Assembly (NCBI GenBank): GCA_964568845.1
Contig: CAZMSC010000017.1
Location: forward strand, 1 to 34,395
From: DTBU01 sp964568845
Lineage (GTDB): Archaea; Thermoproteota; CALKCG01; B24
Length of the DNA: 34,395 nucleotides
Direction: 5' to 3'
Shown here: piece after piece, positions 6,828-15,529 of the stretch
Numbering within the stretch: the first letter of the stretch is position 1
How the letters are laid out: the number at the start of each line of letters is the position of its first letter
Translations under genes and position numbers: made by a program
The notes under the pieces: generated by a model
The model's input: the letters and a program-made list of their open reading frames with translations, nothing else
Database searches by the model: none
What the model was told of the DNA's origin: nothing

Positions 6828-9800
6828 CTAGGTTATCGAAACCCTGTATCTTTCAAAGAACTCATGCCTCTTAGCTCTATTCCACCCCTTGACCTCTTGA
6901 TAATACCCAGTAACCCTAGACCACCACCTAACCCTCGTTGAACCGCACTCTAAACAATAGGAGTTTAACCCTCCTGAAACCCTATTGCAATCTTCACATA
7001 TCGTTAAATCTTTAGTGTATGCAAAATATCCTATTTGAGTCTGCGTAGCAATACGTTTAGTGAACCTATAGAGGGCCTCCGGATCCGACGACGCCTCACC
7101 CAGCCAGATGTGAAACATGTTTCCTCCGTTTAAAATAGGGAAGAACTTGTTCTCTACTCTCGCCCTCTCCAATAGAGGTATTCTAGCGCCTACGTAAACG
7201 TGAGTACCATTACTGTAGTAGATCGGCACGTCCCGTTCACCCGTAGCTAAAAGCCTCTCAGCAGCCTCTAAGTCACCTTTAACCACTTTCCTGGCCGCCT
7301 CTCTAAACTCTGGATCTATTAAATCGCAGACGGCCAATCTCTGAGCGCAAGATTCAGCTGGCGTACGGGCTAGTGCAAGTTTAAAGCCACTCTTCTCCTC
7401 AAGCTCCCTAAGATAGCTCTTCATCTCAAGTATAACTCTAACAGCTACTCTAACAGCTTCATCAGATTCATGAAGCTGATACCCCGTATGATACTGAACC
7501 ATTTCATTCATTCCGACTATCCCTATCGTCCATACCAATTCTTCGAAGTTTACAGGCGGCGGCCCACGTTCACCAGTAACAGGGTCTCTCGGCCTCTGCG
7601 TCGCAAAAGGTATTCTATTGTTTTCAATCATCAACTTCATCCATTGATATTTAGTCTTAAATACGTCTACACAGACTTCCATAAGCTTCTTTACTTCCTC
7701 ATAAAGTCTTGCATCTTCACCTCTAGATTTGTATGCAACCCGTGGAAGATTTATCGTAACAACCTGCCATGAGCCCATACTGAAGTGTCTACCACCTACG
7801 AAATACAGCTTCTCCTCAAACTCAGGGTCGCTATCAGGCGTATCAACAAAATTGTATGCACAACACTGGTAGCATGAAACACCTTTACCATAGCCTCTAT
7901 ACTCTGGCATCATGTTGTCGAAGTATGGTGTGCCAAACTTTGCAACGACTTTATGGGCTAGAAGCCATTCTTCATCGTATTCAGAGTTAAAAAGTTCAGG
8001 TACTATGCCATTTTCAAGCTTTGGAAAGTTGAAAGGCTTGCCCCAGTAATCTCCTTGGAGCGCCACTTCGTTTAACGCTCTATAGAGCGTCCTAACCTCA
8101 TCCTCGTATTCGCCGTACTTATCAGGGCCAATCCTACCTCTAGCCACTATTGGAACATCTTCCCACAGTTTTGGAACACCAGGAGTTATCTGGATGTTTG
8201 AGAAAACAGGCTGGCCTCCCCTAGCTACGTAGATTTGGGTAAGCTCGTAGAACATCATCTGCATAAGCTGTTTAACACTATCATAGCTTAAACCGCGTAC
8301 ATACGGAGCAAGGAAGACTAGATAGTTGTAAAAGCCTTCTCCGCCAGAGAAGTTCGTCTGAGCAGCCGCTAAAACTTTAACCGAATGTAGAACAGCAACC
8401 TCAGCCCTCTGAGCGGCTCTAGCTACGGAAGTTTTAATGCCCATGCCGTCAGGCATAAAACCATAGTAGAAGAAGTACCTAAGATCCCAATCCTGACAGT
8501 TGTGAACCAGTACACCGCTTCCAGCGTAAAAGACGTGAACTCTCTCTAGGTAAATATCGTAAACGTAGCCGTTGTAGGGAATGGGCTCTACTGTTTTAAC
8601 AGTATCCGTCTTAGTCCTTAGAGGGTGGTAATGGTCTTTAACCTCAGCTGCTTCGGCTAACTTAGCTTCTAAGCCAGGTGGTGCAAGGCCAAGCTCTAAG
8701 GCTTTCTTGACCTCCCTTTTGCCTTCGATCACTATGGACCATACATCATGTCTAGTCTCTACGACCTCGCCGCTTTTTTTAACTCCCGTAGAGCCCTTAT
8801 GTATCCTGATGTATGTCCTCGTCTTTAAGCCTAAGAGAGCGAAGATTAGCTGAAGTTGCTCTATTAAAATTTTAGACGTCGATGAGATCTGGATGAAGCC
8901 TCCCCTCTCCCGACTGGCGTATATAGTCCCATCTCCAGCTATAAGCCCCTTTAAGACTTCCACGAGTAGCTCTCTTGGGAGGTTTAAAACCCAGTTTGGA
9001 AGCCTCTTATCAGGGGCTTTAGCTTTTTCTATTTTAAGCCCATCGTAGAAGAGTTCGTAGAGCCTCTTCTTAGAGCCTATTATCTGGACCTCCCTCATAT
9101 TACGTTTAGAGTGATCATAAACCGTGTAATTGAAACCTAACTTTTTAATCGTTGAGCAGACATCTTCTATCAGAGCTTCTGAGGATTTATCGAATGTGAA
9201 AACCACATTGTAGAAATCTCCATCTTTCACGTCGTAATCTCCATCTGCTATGAAGTATCCTACAAGTCTGGCGAGCTCGGAGGTAACGGTTACACCGTTC
9301 ACCTCTGAAGTTTTCGGAGAGATTTCATCATAACTTAAAGTTGATATGACCTTGAGTCTATCTCCGGGCTTCACCATCTTAGCCTCCACCAGTCTACCAT
9401 CTGCTAATGGAATTCTATGCTCCTCCGTCAACTCCACCATAAAACCTCTCTCGGTGGTTATTCTAATAATGCTATTGCTCTTCTTCCTAGAGACCTTGAC
9501 GACTCTGACAAATCCTTCAGGAGTTAAAACTTCTACTCCATCGTAATTGGCAACTTCAAATCCTCCGCTCGATTCGTAGTTTAGATGACTAAACAGATCA
9601 CCAACTGTTGCAAGCCTAACAGAGCCTCCAACCCTAGCCACTAAGACGTTATCTGAGGACATGCAAAACGGTCTTGTTCCAAAGTATTCTAGATCATGTA
9701 TATGTATTTCCCCCTTTAAATGGGCATCTGCAAGGTCTATCGGCATTAAGAGTAAGTACTCCTCTTTAGAGGTTTTATCAGCCTTCTTCTTATGAGATGT

Positions 9801-10196
9801 TTCTGCGTTAGGTTGAAGGTTGGCATTTTCCTTAGCCTCAAACCCCTTTCCAATGTCTATTTCATATGCATCGTAGACGGGTGTTCCTACACGGGTGTAA
9901 ACGTTACGGTATATCCTGTATAGAGGGTTGATGGAGCCCTTCTCAAGTAAAACTGTGTTGACTATCTCCCTTATCAAAGGTCCGGAGACGAATTTCAAAT
10001 CCATGTTTCTTATCTTCTCCTCGACTTCTAAAGCTATGGATTCGGCCTCCTCCTCCATCATCGGTCTGACGCCGAAAAACATTGTTGCAAGCTTCGTCTC
10101 TTTAAGTAGAGAGTTTATGATGCTCTGTCTATTCCAGGGTATAAAGTGTCCGCTAGAAGACCTAACCATTGGAAGAGGTTTAACCGCCTCAACCAC
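6828..10196 (-). CDS. nrdD: Class III anaerobic ribonucleoside-triphosphate reductase with intein
   Basis: It reduces ribonucleotides to deoxyribonucleotides by glycyl-radical chemistry in the absence of oxygen. The precursor is 1122 residues; removing the intein (178-566) leaves a 733-residue enzyme of normal size. An ATP-cone allosteric domain occupies about 10-95. 'HIHDLEYFGTRPF' and, after the intein, 'CQDWDLRYFFYYGF' are conserved core. 'SCYQCCAYNF' (C775, C778, C779) is a cysteine cluster in the active-site region. Four zinc cysteines are C1067, C1070, C1081 and C1084. 'SRVTGY' carries the radical glycine G1097. The start is GTG 10194-10196, supported by GGAGG just upstream, and overlaps the redoxin gene by 8 bp. 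The tightly linked redoxin suggests a thiol-dependent (NrdD2/3-like) rather than formate-dependent enzyme; that is inference. Confidence 0.95.
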   Translation of the reverse strand: MVEAVKPLPMVRSSSGHFIPWNRQSIINSLLKETKLATMFFGVRPMMEEEAESIALEVEEKIRNMDLKFVSGPLIREIVNTVLLEKGSINPLYRIYRNVYTRVGTPVYDAYEIDIGKGFEAKENANLQPNAETSHKKKADKTSKEEYLLLMPIDLADAHLKGEIHIHDLEYFGTRPFCMSSDNVLVARVGGSVRLATVGDLFSHLNYESSGGFEVANYDGVEVLTPEGFVRVVKVSRKKSNSIIRITTERGFMVELTEEHRIPLADGRLVEAKMVKPGDRLKVISTLSYDEISPKTSEVNGVTVTSELARLVGYFIADGDYDVKDGDFYNVVFTFDKSSEALIEDVCSTIKKLGFNYTVYDHSKRNMREVQIIGSKKRLYELFYDGLKIEKAKAPDKRLPNWVLNLPRELLVEVLKGLIAGDGTIYASRERGGFIQISSTSKILIEQLQLIFALLGLKTRTYIRIHKGSTGVKKSGEVVETRHDVWSIVIEGKREVKKALELGLAPPGLEAKLAEAAEVKDHYHPLRTKTDTVKTVEPIPYNGYVYDIYLERVHVFYAGSGVLVHNCQDWDLRYFFYYGFMPDGMGIKTSVARAAQRAEVAVLHSVKVLAAAQTNFSGGEGFYNYLVFLAPYVRGLSYDSVKQLMQMMFYELTQIYVARGGQPVFSNIQITPGVPKLWEDVPIVARGRIGPDKYGEYEDEVRTLYRALNEVALQGDYWGKPFNFPKLENGIVPELFNSEYDEEWLLAHKVVAKFGTPYFDNMMPEYRGYGKGVSCYQCCAYNFVDTPDSDPEFEEKLYFVGGRHFSMGSWQVVTINLPRVAYKSRGEDARLYEEVKKLMEVCVDVFKTKYQWMKLMIENNRIPFATQRPRDPVTGERGPPPVNFEELVWTIGIVGMNEMVQYHTGYQLHESDEAVRVAVRVILEMKSYLRELEEKSGFKLALARTPAESCAQRLAVCDLIDPEFREAARKVVKGDLEAAERLLATGERDVPIYYSNGTHVYVGARIPLLERARVENKFFPILNGGNMFHIWLGEASSDPEALYRFTKRIATQTQIGYFAYTKDLTICEDCNRVSGGLNSYCLECGSTRVRWWSRVTGYYQEVKGWNRAKRHEFFERYRVSIT
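8499..9665 (-). mobile_element. Intein with LAGLIDADG homing endonuclease inside NrdD
   Basis: The intein is 389 residues (C178 to N566 of the precursor). The N-terminal splice residue is Cys after 'TRPF'. The C-terminal junction is 'GVLVHN' followed by Cys+1 of the host protein, so all splicing residues (Cys1, His-Asn, Cys+1) are present. Block B is 'LTEEH' (TxxH). The endonuclease has two LAGLIDADG-like helices, 'LVGYFIADGD' (D318) and 'LKGLIAGDGT' (D422), both with the catalytic Asp, so it may still be active. Rejoining the flanks gives an uninterrupted conserved NrdD motif (TRPF-CQDWDLRYF), which fixes the boundaries. A spliceable, recently mobile intein is the natural reading. Confidence 0.95.
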
Positions 10197-10455
10197 CCCT
10201 TTCAGCCTCCAGTATGCTGACTACAAACTTTTCGTTTAATTTACCCCCGTCGAAAAGCTCTTTAAACGTTAGTATACGTTTACCGATTTTTAAAATGGGA
10301 GCTGACATGGTAAACACATCCATCATTATAAGCTCCGTCTGAACGTCTAGATCTAACAGGTTCCTCTCCTCATATACAATTCCAAGCTTCTCTAGGAAGC
10401 TCTTCAAAAGCTTACAATTTGGACAGTTAGGAGTTGTATAAACAGTCGGCTTCAA
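10189..10455 (-). CDS. Glutaredoxin-like (NrdH-like) redoxin
   Basis: This 88-residue thioredoxin-fold protein has the dithiol active site C11-P-N-C14 and the cis-proline region 'MSAPIL' (P53). It probably passes electrons to NrdD, as described for redoxin-dependent class III reductases, because its 3' end overlaps the nrdD start by 8 bp and its stop region contains the nrdD SD. The start is TTG 10453-10455, preceded by GAGGAG about nine bases upstream. A strong AT-rich promoter region lies just before it. The glutathione-binding residues of true glutaredoxins are not obvious, so an NrdH-like role is preferred. It could also accept electrons from a ferredoxin-type reductase encoded elsewhere. 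Confidence 0.85.
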   Translation of the reverse strand: MKPTVYTTPNCPNCKLLKSFLEKLGIVYEERNLLDLDVQTELIMMDVFTMSAPILKIGKRILTFKELFDGGKLNEKFVVSILEAERGG

Positions 10456-10484
10456 GTAGAATCACTCCTCTTATGAGTGGATAC

Positions 10485-10516
10485 AAAAATATATACTTTT
10501 TTATTTATTTTTTTGT
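10485..10516 (-). promoter_or_regulatory. AT-rich promoter for the redoxin-nrdD-nrdG operon
   Basis: On the minus strand a near-continuous A/T block contains two possible TATA boxes, tatatat (centre about 10491) and aataaataaaa (centre about 10508). The distal one would leave a leader holding the GAGGAG SD; the proximal one would start transcription almost on top of the SD. This supports an operon beginning at the redoxin rather than at the deaminase. Confidence 0.5.
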
Positions 10517-10663
10517 ACTTAAGATGCCTCAACCCGCTAGCTCTTAAACATGAATCTGGCAAACTAATCCGCTCTTCCAACAATATTAGGTCTAGCTTCA
10601 CCATGCGACGTTGAACAAGCCTTCTATAAGTAGCTTTTCCACTCTCAACTTCCCCCAGGTATT

Positions 10664-12010
10664 CTACGTCAAACCAGCTCTCTCCATAAGCTTATCTCTA
10701 GCCTTTAAAAACTTTTCAATTAATTCTTCAACTCTAACTGTTTTAATCTCACGCCTCTCTACGATTATCCTACCATCCACAATGACTGTTTCAACGTCGC
10801 TACTCTTAACCGCGTAGACTAAGTGGCTGGTCTCACTATACATAGGTATTGCATGTGGGGTCTGCACGTCAACCAATATTATGTCCGCCTTCTTTCCAGG
10901 CTCTATAGAGCCTAGTTCGTAATCCCAATTTAATGCCTTAGCACCACCTATCGTAGCCATCTGTAAAACCTTCCAAGCATTCATAATAGATGGGTTCATA
11001 CTTACACCTTTATGTATCAACGCTGCAAACTTCATTGTTTCAAACATGTCGGAACTATTGTTTGAACATACACTATCCGTTCCAAGACCAACGTCTATGC
11101 CAGCCTCTAAAAGTTTAGGCACTGGGCTTATCCCAGAGCCGAGTTTAAGATTTGAAACGGGATTATGGGCAACTTTAACGCCTCTGGAAGCGAGAATCAC
11201 TATATCTTTCTCTGAGAGATGAACGCAGTGAGCGGCTAACATCAATCTGCCTAAAACCCCAAGCCTATCGAGATATTCTACAATTCCCCCGTCTAACTCG
11301 ACTCCAAATGTACGCTTAATCTTGTCAGCCTCATCTACAGTCTCGGCTAAATGCGTATGCAATGTGATCGGGCTTTTCTCCCCATACTTCTCATTAAGCT
11401 CTAGCGTTAAATTCCAAAGTTCAACCATATAGTCTGGATCTACTGTATAAGGCGCATGGGGGTCTACGCTAACCCTTATTCTACCGTTATCTGCTCCATG
11501 CCATGCTTCAACCAGCGACCTTGTAAGTCTTAAATCCTCATCTTTACGCCAAGAGAAGCATACATGTCCGACAACTCCTCTAATGCCGACTTCAGCTATC
11601 GCTTTAGCCTCATTGAACTCCGGCGCATAGTGATACATGGTGTTTACCGTTGTACATCCTCCAAGCACGGATTCAACCGCCGTGAGTTTTGCACCAAGAT
11701 ATATGTCTTCGCTCGTCATATGCATCTCTATCGGCCATATCTTTTCCTCAAGCCACTCTTTAAGAGGCATATCGTCAGCGTATCCTCTGAGGAGGCTCAT
11801 GGCTAGATGGTGATGCGTATTGATGAGTCCAGGTAGAACTATTTTACCCCTAGCATTTAACTTTTCATAACCTCTTGGATTTCTACGTCTAACATCGTCG
11901 CATTTGCCGACTTCAACTATTCTATCTCCCTCAATTAATACAGCCCCATCTCTCACTACGCCTCTCTCACTCATCGTAACTACGCTTCCACCGCATATTA
12001 AAAGCCCCAC
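10664..12010 (-). CDS. Amidohydrolase: 5'-deoxyadenosine / MTA / SAH deaminase family
   Basis: This metal-dependent deaminase (TIM barrel plus small beta-sandwich, COG0402) converts adenosine-type nucleosides to inosine derivatives. The open frame extends to 12136, but the real start is GTG 12010: GGAGGGG sits five bases upstream and the longer form would overlap the MFS gene. From that start (448 residues) the metal and catalytic residues are H66 and H68 ('NTHHH'), H220 and E223 ('HTHLAE'), H261 ('AAHCVH') and D312 ('GTDS'), matching the SAH/MTA/5'-deoxyadenosine deaminase pattern. It is spaced 11 bp after the MFS gene, so they are cotranscribed. It lies upstream of the nrdH-nrdD-nrdG genes, whose activase makes 5'-deoxyadenosine. 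A role in clearing that by-product is attractive but inferred; chlorohydrolase/guanine-type substrates are less likely. Confidence 0.85.
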   Translation of the reverse strand: MGLLICGGSVVTMSERGVVRDGAVLIEGDRIVEVGKCDDVRRRNPRGYEKLNARGKIVLPGLINTHHHLAMSLLRGYADDMPLKEWLEEKIWPIEMHMTSEDIYLGAKLTAVESVLGGCTTVNTMYHYAPEFNEAKAIAEVGIRGVVGHVCFSWRKDEDLRLTRSLVEAWHGADNGRIRVSVDPHAPYTVDPDYMVELWNLTLELNEKYGEKSPITLHTHLAETVDEADKIKRTFGVELDGGIVEYLDRLGVLGRLMLAAHCVHLSEKDIVILASRGVKVAHNPVSNLKLGSGISPVPKLLEAGIDVGLGTDSVCSNNSSDMFETMKFAALIHKGVSMNPSIMNAWKVLQMATIGGAKALNWDYELGSIEPGKKADIILVDVQTPHAIPMYSETSHLVYAVKSSDVETVIVDGRIIVERREIKTVRVEELIEKFLKARDKLMERAGLT

Positions 12011-12021
12011 ACAATCCCCTC

Positions 12022-13203
12022 CTACATGCTGGGAAATCGCCTTCTTGACGAGATAAGGATTACGAGTGGTATCAGAGCAAACATGTTTATAATCGAGCCT
12101 ACTATGAACGGCATACTGTATCCCAAAGCACTCCATATGATTCCTCCGAGAGAGGAGCCTACTATGAAAGCTAAATTCGTTAAAGCATCCATATACCCTA
12201 TGATGGAGGCGGAGTCGATCGTCTTCTTAAGTTGAACAATTATAGTTCTTCTAGCGGGCATGTCTAAGGCTCCTACGACTCCAAGTATAAATGCTGAAGA
12301 TATGGCTCCGCTCCACGTTTTCGATGAACAGTAGAGAATCCATGAGGCGGATGAAAGAGCGATATGCATTGATAACATGGTTACCCCTCCAAACCTATCT
12401 GTAAATTCACCCGACGGTATTTGCGCTACTAGGAGGCCTGCGTTCCACATAGCCATTATTACACCTATACTCTGCTCGTCTAGGTTTAAAGCCTCCTTAG
12501 CGTAAAGCTGAACCAATGGATTTATTATGGAAAAACCTAGACTGTGAAAAACTAAAGCGATTGTAAGCTTCATCATGCTTCCATCTGAAAGTATTAATCT
12601 TATGTTTTCAAAAGATCTTCTGAGGGTTTGCCTAGCTACTTTAGAGTTGGTATTACTAGGGTAGCCGTATGTAAAAGTTATAGATATGGCTGAGAAAGCC
12701 GTTAAAACTCCGGCTATTATGAAGATTATTGAAAAGCCTAAAGACATTGCTAGGTAACCTGAAAGCGCAGAGCCTACTATGCTTGCCATTGTGGTTGCTA
12801 CGTAAAATATCGACAAGGATAAACCTAAACTTCTACTGGTATCCGCTACAGTCGCCTCACCTATCGGCGTCTTCAAACCTCCCAGGAGGCTGTAGAGAAC
12901 GACTAAGACTACTATAAACGCTGGACTTTTTACAAGAGCTAGGATCAAAAGTATTGCCGCTGAGAGACTGAAGCCTATAATAAGCGTCCTTTCTCTACCA
13001 ACCGTCTCTGAAAATGAGGCTAATGTTAAGTAGGATAAACTTGTCGCCAAACTTAAAAGTGAAAATACGAAGCCTATCTGCCAGGCTTCAAACCCAAATC
13101 CTCTAAGATAAATTGGAAATAGGGAGTACCATAATGAGTAGCCTAGACTTGAAAATGTAAAAGCTAAGTATACGCCTGTAAGTCTGCTCCTATTCACGTG
13201 CAT
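12022..13203 (-). CDS. Major facilitator superfamily transporter
   Basis: This 393-residue membrane protein has about twelve hydrophobic segments in two six-helix halves joined by a charged cytoplasmic loop (about residues 185-205). The first half contains an MFS loop-2/3-like 'ETVGRERTLIIG', and the second half the motif-A-like 'GEFTDRFGGVTML'. It is most like drug/sugar-efflux MFS members. The substrate is not evident. The downstream deaminase starts 11 bp after its stop, which raises the possibility of nucleoside or purine transport (inference). ATG 13203 lacks an SD, and a cttaaaag TATA-like element about 40 bases upstream suggests a short leader. A GTG two codons later is an alternative start. 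Confidence 0.85.
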   Translation of the reverse strand: MHVNRSRLTGVYLAFTFSSLGYSLWYSLFPIYLRGFGFEAWQIGFVFSLLSLATSLSYLTLASFSETVGRERTLIIGFSLSAAILLILALVKSPAFIVVLVVLYSLLGGLKTPIGEATVADTSRSLGLSLSIFYVATTMASIVGSALSGYLAMSLGFSIIFIIAGVLTAFSAISITFTYGYPSNTNSKVARQTLRRSFENIRLILSDGSMMKLTIALVFHSLGFSIINPLVQLYAKEALNLDEQSIGVIMAMWNAGLLVAQIPSGEFTDRFGGVTMLSMHIALSSASWILYCSSKTWSGAISSAFILGVVGALDMPARRTIIVQLKKTIDSASIIGYMDALTNLAFIVGSSLGGIIWSALGYSMPFIVGSIINMFALIPLVILISSRRRFPSM

Positions 13204-13285
13204 TTATACTCGTTTTTGCTTTCTGAAAAGTGTTTTCCCTTTTAAGATCGACGTGTAATTGGTCCCTGCTTGGGAAAAAAGAAGG

Positions 13286-13777
13286 TTAGATGTCTATTGA
13301 GTCTAATCTTCTACTCATGAGGTAGGCATCTTCACCGTTTAAATAGTATCCTCTGATTGTACGGATAATTTCAAAGTTCAGACTTTTATATAATTTTATG
13401 GCTGGTATGTTTGAAACGCGGACTTCAAGGTAACATTCTTCAGCATCGTAGTTTTTAAGCCCCTTCAAAGCATTGATCATGAGGTTTCTTCCAACACCTT
13501 TACGCCTATACTCCGGTAAAACCGCTATGGAGATTATATGGCCCTTCTTAACTACGCTTATCGGTTTGTGGTTGGACAGTCCTCTTTCAACTCTAGACAT
13601 CACGTAACCTATAATCCTACCATCAGCTTCAGCGACATAGAAAGCTTTGGGGAAACTTTCATAGTGGCTCATGTAGAATGATGGCGTATAGTTTTCAGGT
13701 AGACACGTCAAATTTATACGCATAACTGCATCTAAATCCTGAGGCTTAAAACTCCTAAGGGTAAAGTTTAAACTCAA
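13286..13777 (-). CDS. GNAT N-acetyltransferase, RimI/Ard1-like
   Basis: This 163-residue GNAT-fold enzyme probably transfers acetyl from acetyl-CoA to protein N-termini. The acetyl-CoA loop 'VLPEYRRKGVGRNLM' has R91-R92-K93-G94-V95-G96. 'INLTCLPENYTPSFY' near residue 25 is the signature found in archaeal Ard1/NatA-type enzymes, and 'YLEVRVSNIPAIKLYKSLNFE' is the conserved C-terminal strand-helix. The best start is TTG 13777; no SD is obvious and the frame upstream stays open for some codons, so the start is uncertain. It lies 82 bp upstream of the MFS gene on the same strand. It is likely a housekeeping gene rather than part of the reductase operon. Confidence 0.85.
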   Translation of the reverse strand: MSLNFTLRSFKPQDLDAVMRINLTCLPENYTPSFYMSHYESFPKAFYVAEADGRIIGYVMSRVERGLSNHKPISVVKKGHIISIAVLPEYRRKGVGRNLMINALKGLKNYDAEECYLEVRVSNIPAIKLYKSLNFEIIRTIRGYYLNGEDAYLMSRRLDSIDI

Positions 13778-13958
13778 CCCATCTTCACTTTTAAATGCAA
13801 AGTCTAAAATTACTCTATTTAAGGTTTTCTAGAAATCTTCATAGAAGGTCTTGAAACATTCATAGTGTATTAAAACTTAGTAAACGTACTAGTTGTTAAA
13901 GCTTAATTTGCAACGTTGTTGGATCAAAGGGTCCATAGATATGGCGGTAAGAATCTCC

Positions 13959-15029
13959 CTAAATCATCCCCTTCTTCAAGTATAAACGGTAAACGTCTTC
14001 GAAGACCCTGACGTCTGTCAGCGTGTCTTCACCTGATGAACGGAACGGCTCTCCACTTAGTATGCAACGTATGAAGTGTTCTGCCTCTCGCTTGTAAGAC
14101 CACGTCCACATCGGCTTAGGTATGGGGCGTATAAACTCTTGAACCCCACCGGCCTTATACACCTCTACTTCAGCTGGAGTATTTTTCAGTAGCAGTGGAG
14201 GCGCCCAAGTCTTTATCCAACCATGTTGAAAATATACTTCAGTCACTTCATCCCAACGGTAATGCGACATCTGTCCAGATTCGACCGTGGCTCTTACACC
14301 ATTCATATCGAAAACTACTATACCCGTCATACCGTCTTCATCAAAATCTACGTATTTTACAGCCACCCTATCGCCTGCGTCGAGAAACCACCTCAACAAG
14401 TTAACGTTATGCGTATACTGCTGCAAATAACCTATATACGAGTTTAAGTATTCATCTGGCAACCAACTAGGCTTTATGATCGGTGGCTCAGGCGGCTTTT
14501 CATCTGTCACCTCCATAGGTATATCTATGTTACACACCCATTCGCCGCAGAAACCGTGATTACGCGCTAGAATTATCCTTCCCAGTTCACCAGTCCTAGT
14601 GTAATTCGATATGAGGCTTTTAACTAGCTCGTTCCCAGCGTCATAACGCTTCATATAAGCAACCATAAGCCGGCTTCCTCGAGCTCTACTAGCTGCCAGT
14701 ATCCTCTCAGCTTGCTCGACGGAGACTGCCATAGGCTTCTCCATGAAAACGTGCTTCCCCGCTTTCAACAAATCTCTTGCAATTTCCCCCTGTAGCGTAA
14801 AAGGCGCTGAAACACCCACAGCATCTATGTCAGGGTCATCGGCCAGTTCTAAGTGGCTTCTGTAAAAGCGTGGGATTCCATATCTCGCTTGAACCTTCCT
14901 CCCCAGCTTTTCCCTTACCTCAGCTATCGCTAGGAACTCGCATTCAGGGATGCTCTTGAAATTTGGAATATGAACTTTTTGAGCCATAAAACCACATCCC
15001 ACGTATCCAAATCTTACACGTTCATTCAT
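13959..15029 (-). CDS. Gfo/Idh/MocA family oxidoreductase
   Basis: This NAD(P)-dependent dehydrogenase acts on sugars or inositol-like polyols. The N-terminal Rossmann fold shows 'GYVGCGFMA' (GxGxxA), followed by 'AIAEVRE' at the end of strand 2. 'HVFMEKPMAVSVEQAE' is the conserved EKP motif with the catalytic lysine. The C-terminal alpha/beta domain holds 'YTHNVNLLRWFL' with the expected His. The frame opens at ATG 15050, but ATG 15029 has GAGGT six bases upstream and begins directly before the Rossmann strand, so it is preferred (356 residues). It stands alone, with 181 bp on one side and a degenerate region on the other. It could process sugars released by the nearby glycosidases. Its substrate is unknown. 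Confidence 0.88.
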   Translation of the reverse strand: MNERVRFGYVGCGFMAQKVHIPNFKSIPECEFLAIAEVREKLGRKVQARYGIPRFYRSHLELADDPDIDAVGVSAPFTLQGEIARDLLKAGKHVFMEKPMAVSVEQAERILAASRARGSRLMVAYMKRYDAGNELVKSLISNYTRTGELGRIILARNHGFCGEWVCNIDIPMEVTDEKPPEPPIIKPSWLPDEYLNSYIGYLQQYTHNVNLLRWFLDAGDRVAVKYVDFDEDGMTGIVVFDMNGVRATVESGQMSHYRWDEVTEVYFQHGWIKTWAPPLLLKNTPAEVEVYKAGGVQEFIRPIPKPMWTWSYKREAEHFIRCILSGEPFRSSGEDTLTDVRVFEDVYRLYLKKGMI

Positions 15030-15045
15030 AAAATCGACCTCGGCA

Positions 15046-15409
15046 ATCATTTATTCTACTCCACAGACTATTAAATACTCAACTGGAAAAGGCCGATTAG
15101 CCAAGCTCACCTTCATCTTCATGAGGTTTTTAGAATGTAGACTGGGGAAAACGGCTTCCATGATCGCGTCAGTAAACCTCACAATGTACTTCCCCGGTTT
15201 TGTCTCCGTCATCTTCGGAATATTCGCTTGCAAGCTTGCTTGGCACTTTTCCTTATAGATACAGGTATATTGGATTAATTGAGGAATTTGAAGTTGTTTG
15301 GGTAAACATCTTTCTAAGCCCTTTAATTCCGACAAAGTCGATCGGTGGTGAGGTTGTGAGAGCCTACATTTTTCAGAGTGAATCTAAAATCCACGGCTGT
15401 AATATTTGA
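15046..15409 (+). pseudogene. Probable remnant of a flippase-like (UPF0104/LPG synthase TM) protein
   Basis: On the plus strand two overlapping frames carry protein-like pieces. One, ending TAG at about 15258, has a hydrophobic stretch ('LTMYFPGFVSVIFGIFA'). The next, ending TGA at 15407-15409, ends with 'LIPTKSIGGEVVRAYIF', which closely resembles the P...GGE-vRAY segment of the flippase-like membrane family that includes AglD. A full protein of this family has about 300 residues and eight helices; only this fragment is present, in two frames, so it reads as decayed DNA. The minus-strand ORF at 15051-15335 overlaps it and has no recognisable motif. Similarity was judged by eye only. Confidence 0.4.
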
Positions 15410-15529
15410 AAGCTTTATCTAACAAGGTCTTTTTAATAAGCAGAATTTCAGATAGATCTATTCAACAAGGCTTCGGTTTTAAACTATTTAAGAAAAATGT
15501 TAAGGCTTTAGGGAAACAGCTGTAGCTTT

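Noticed and set aside
10452..10604. Minus-strand ORF of 50 codons between the deaminase and redoxin genes, with its stop overlapping the redoxin TTG
   Set aside because: It lacks an SD, runs through the AT-rich promoter of the redoxin operon and has no recognisable motif. A remnant is possible, but a gene is not supported.
12011..12136. N-terminal extension of the deaminase (42 residues)
   Set aside because: It overlaps the MFS coding region in another frame, has no family similarity, and a strong SD points to GTG 12010.
13920..13936. Short stem tggatc/ggtcca after the Gfo/Idh gene
   Set aside because: It is only six pairs with a four-base loop and no clear T-run in the transcript direction; too weak to call a terminator.
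15051..15335. 94-codon minus-strand ORF upstream of the Gfo/Idh gene
   Set aside because: It has no motif and overlaps the plus-strand flippase-like remnant, which explains the coding-like composition better.
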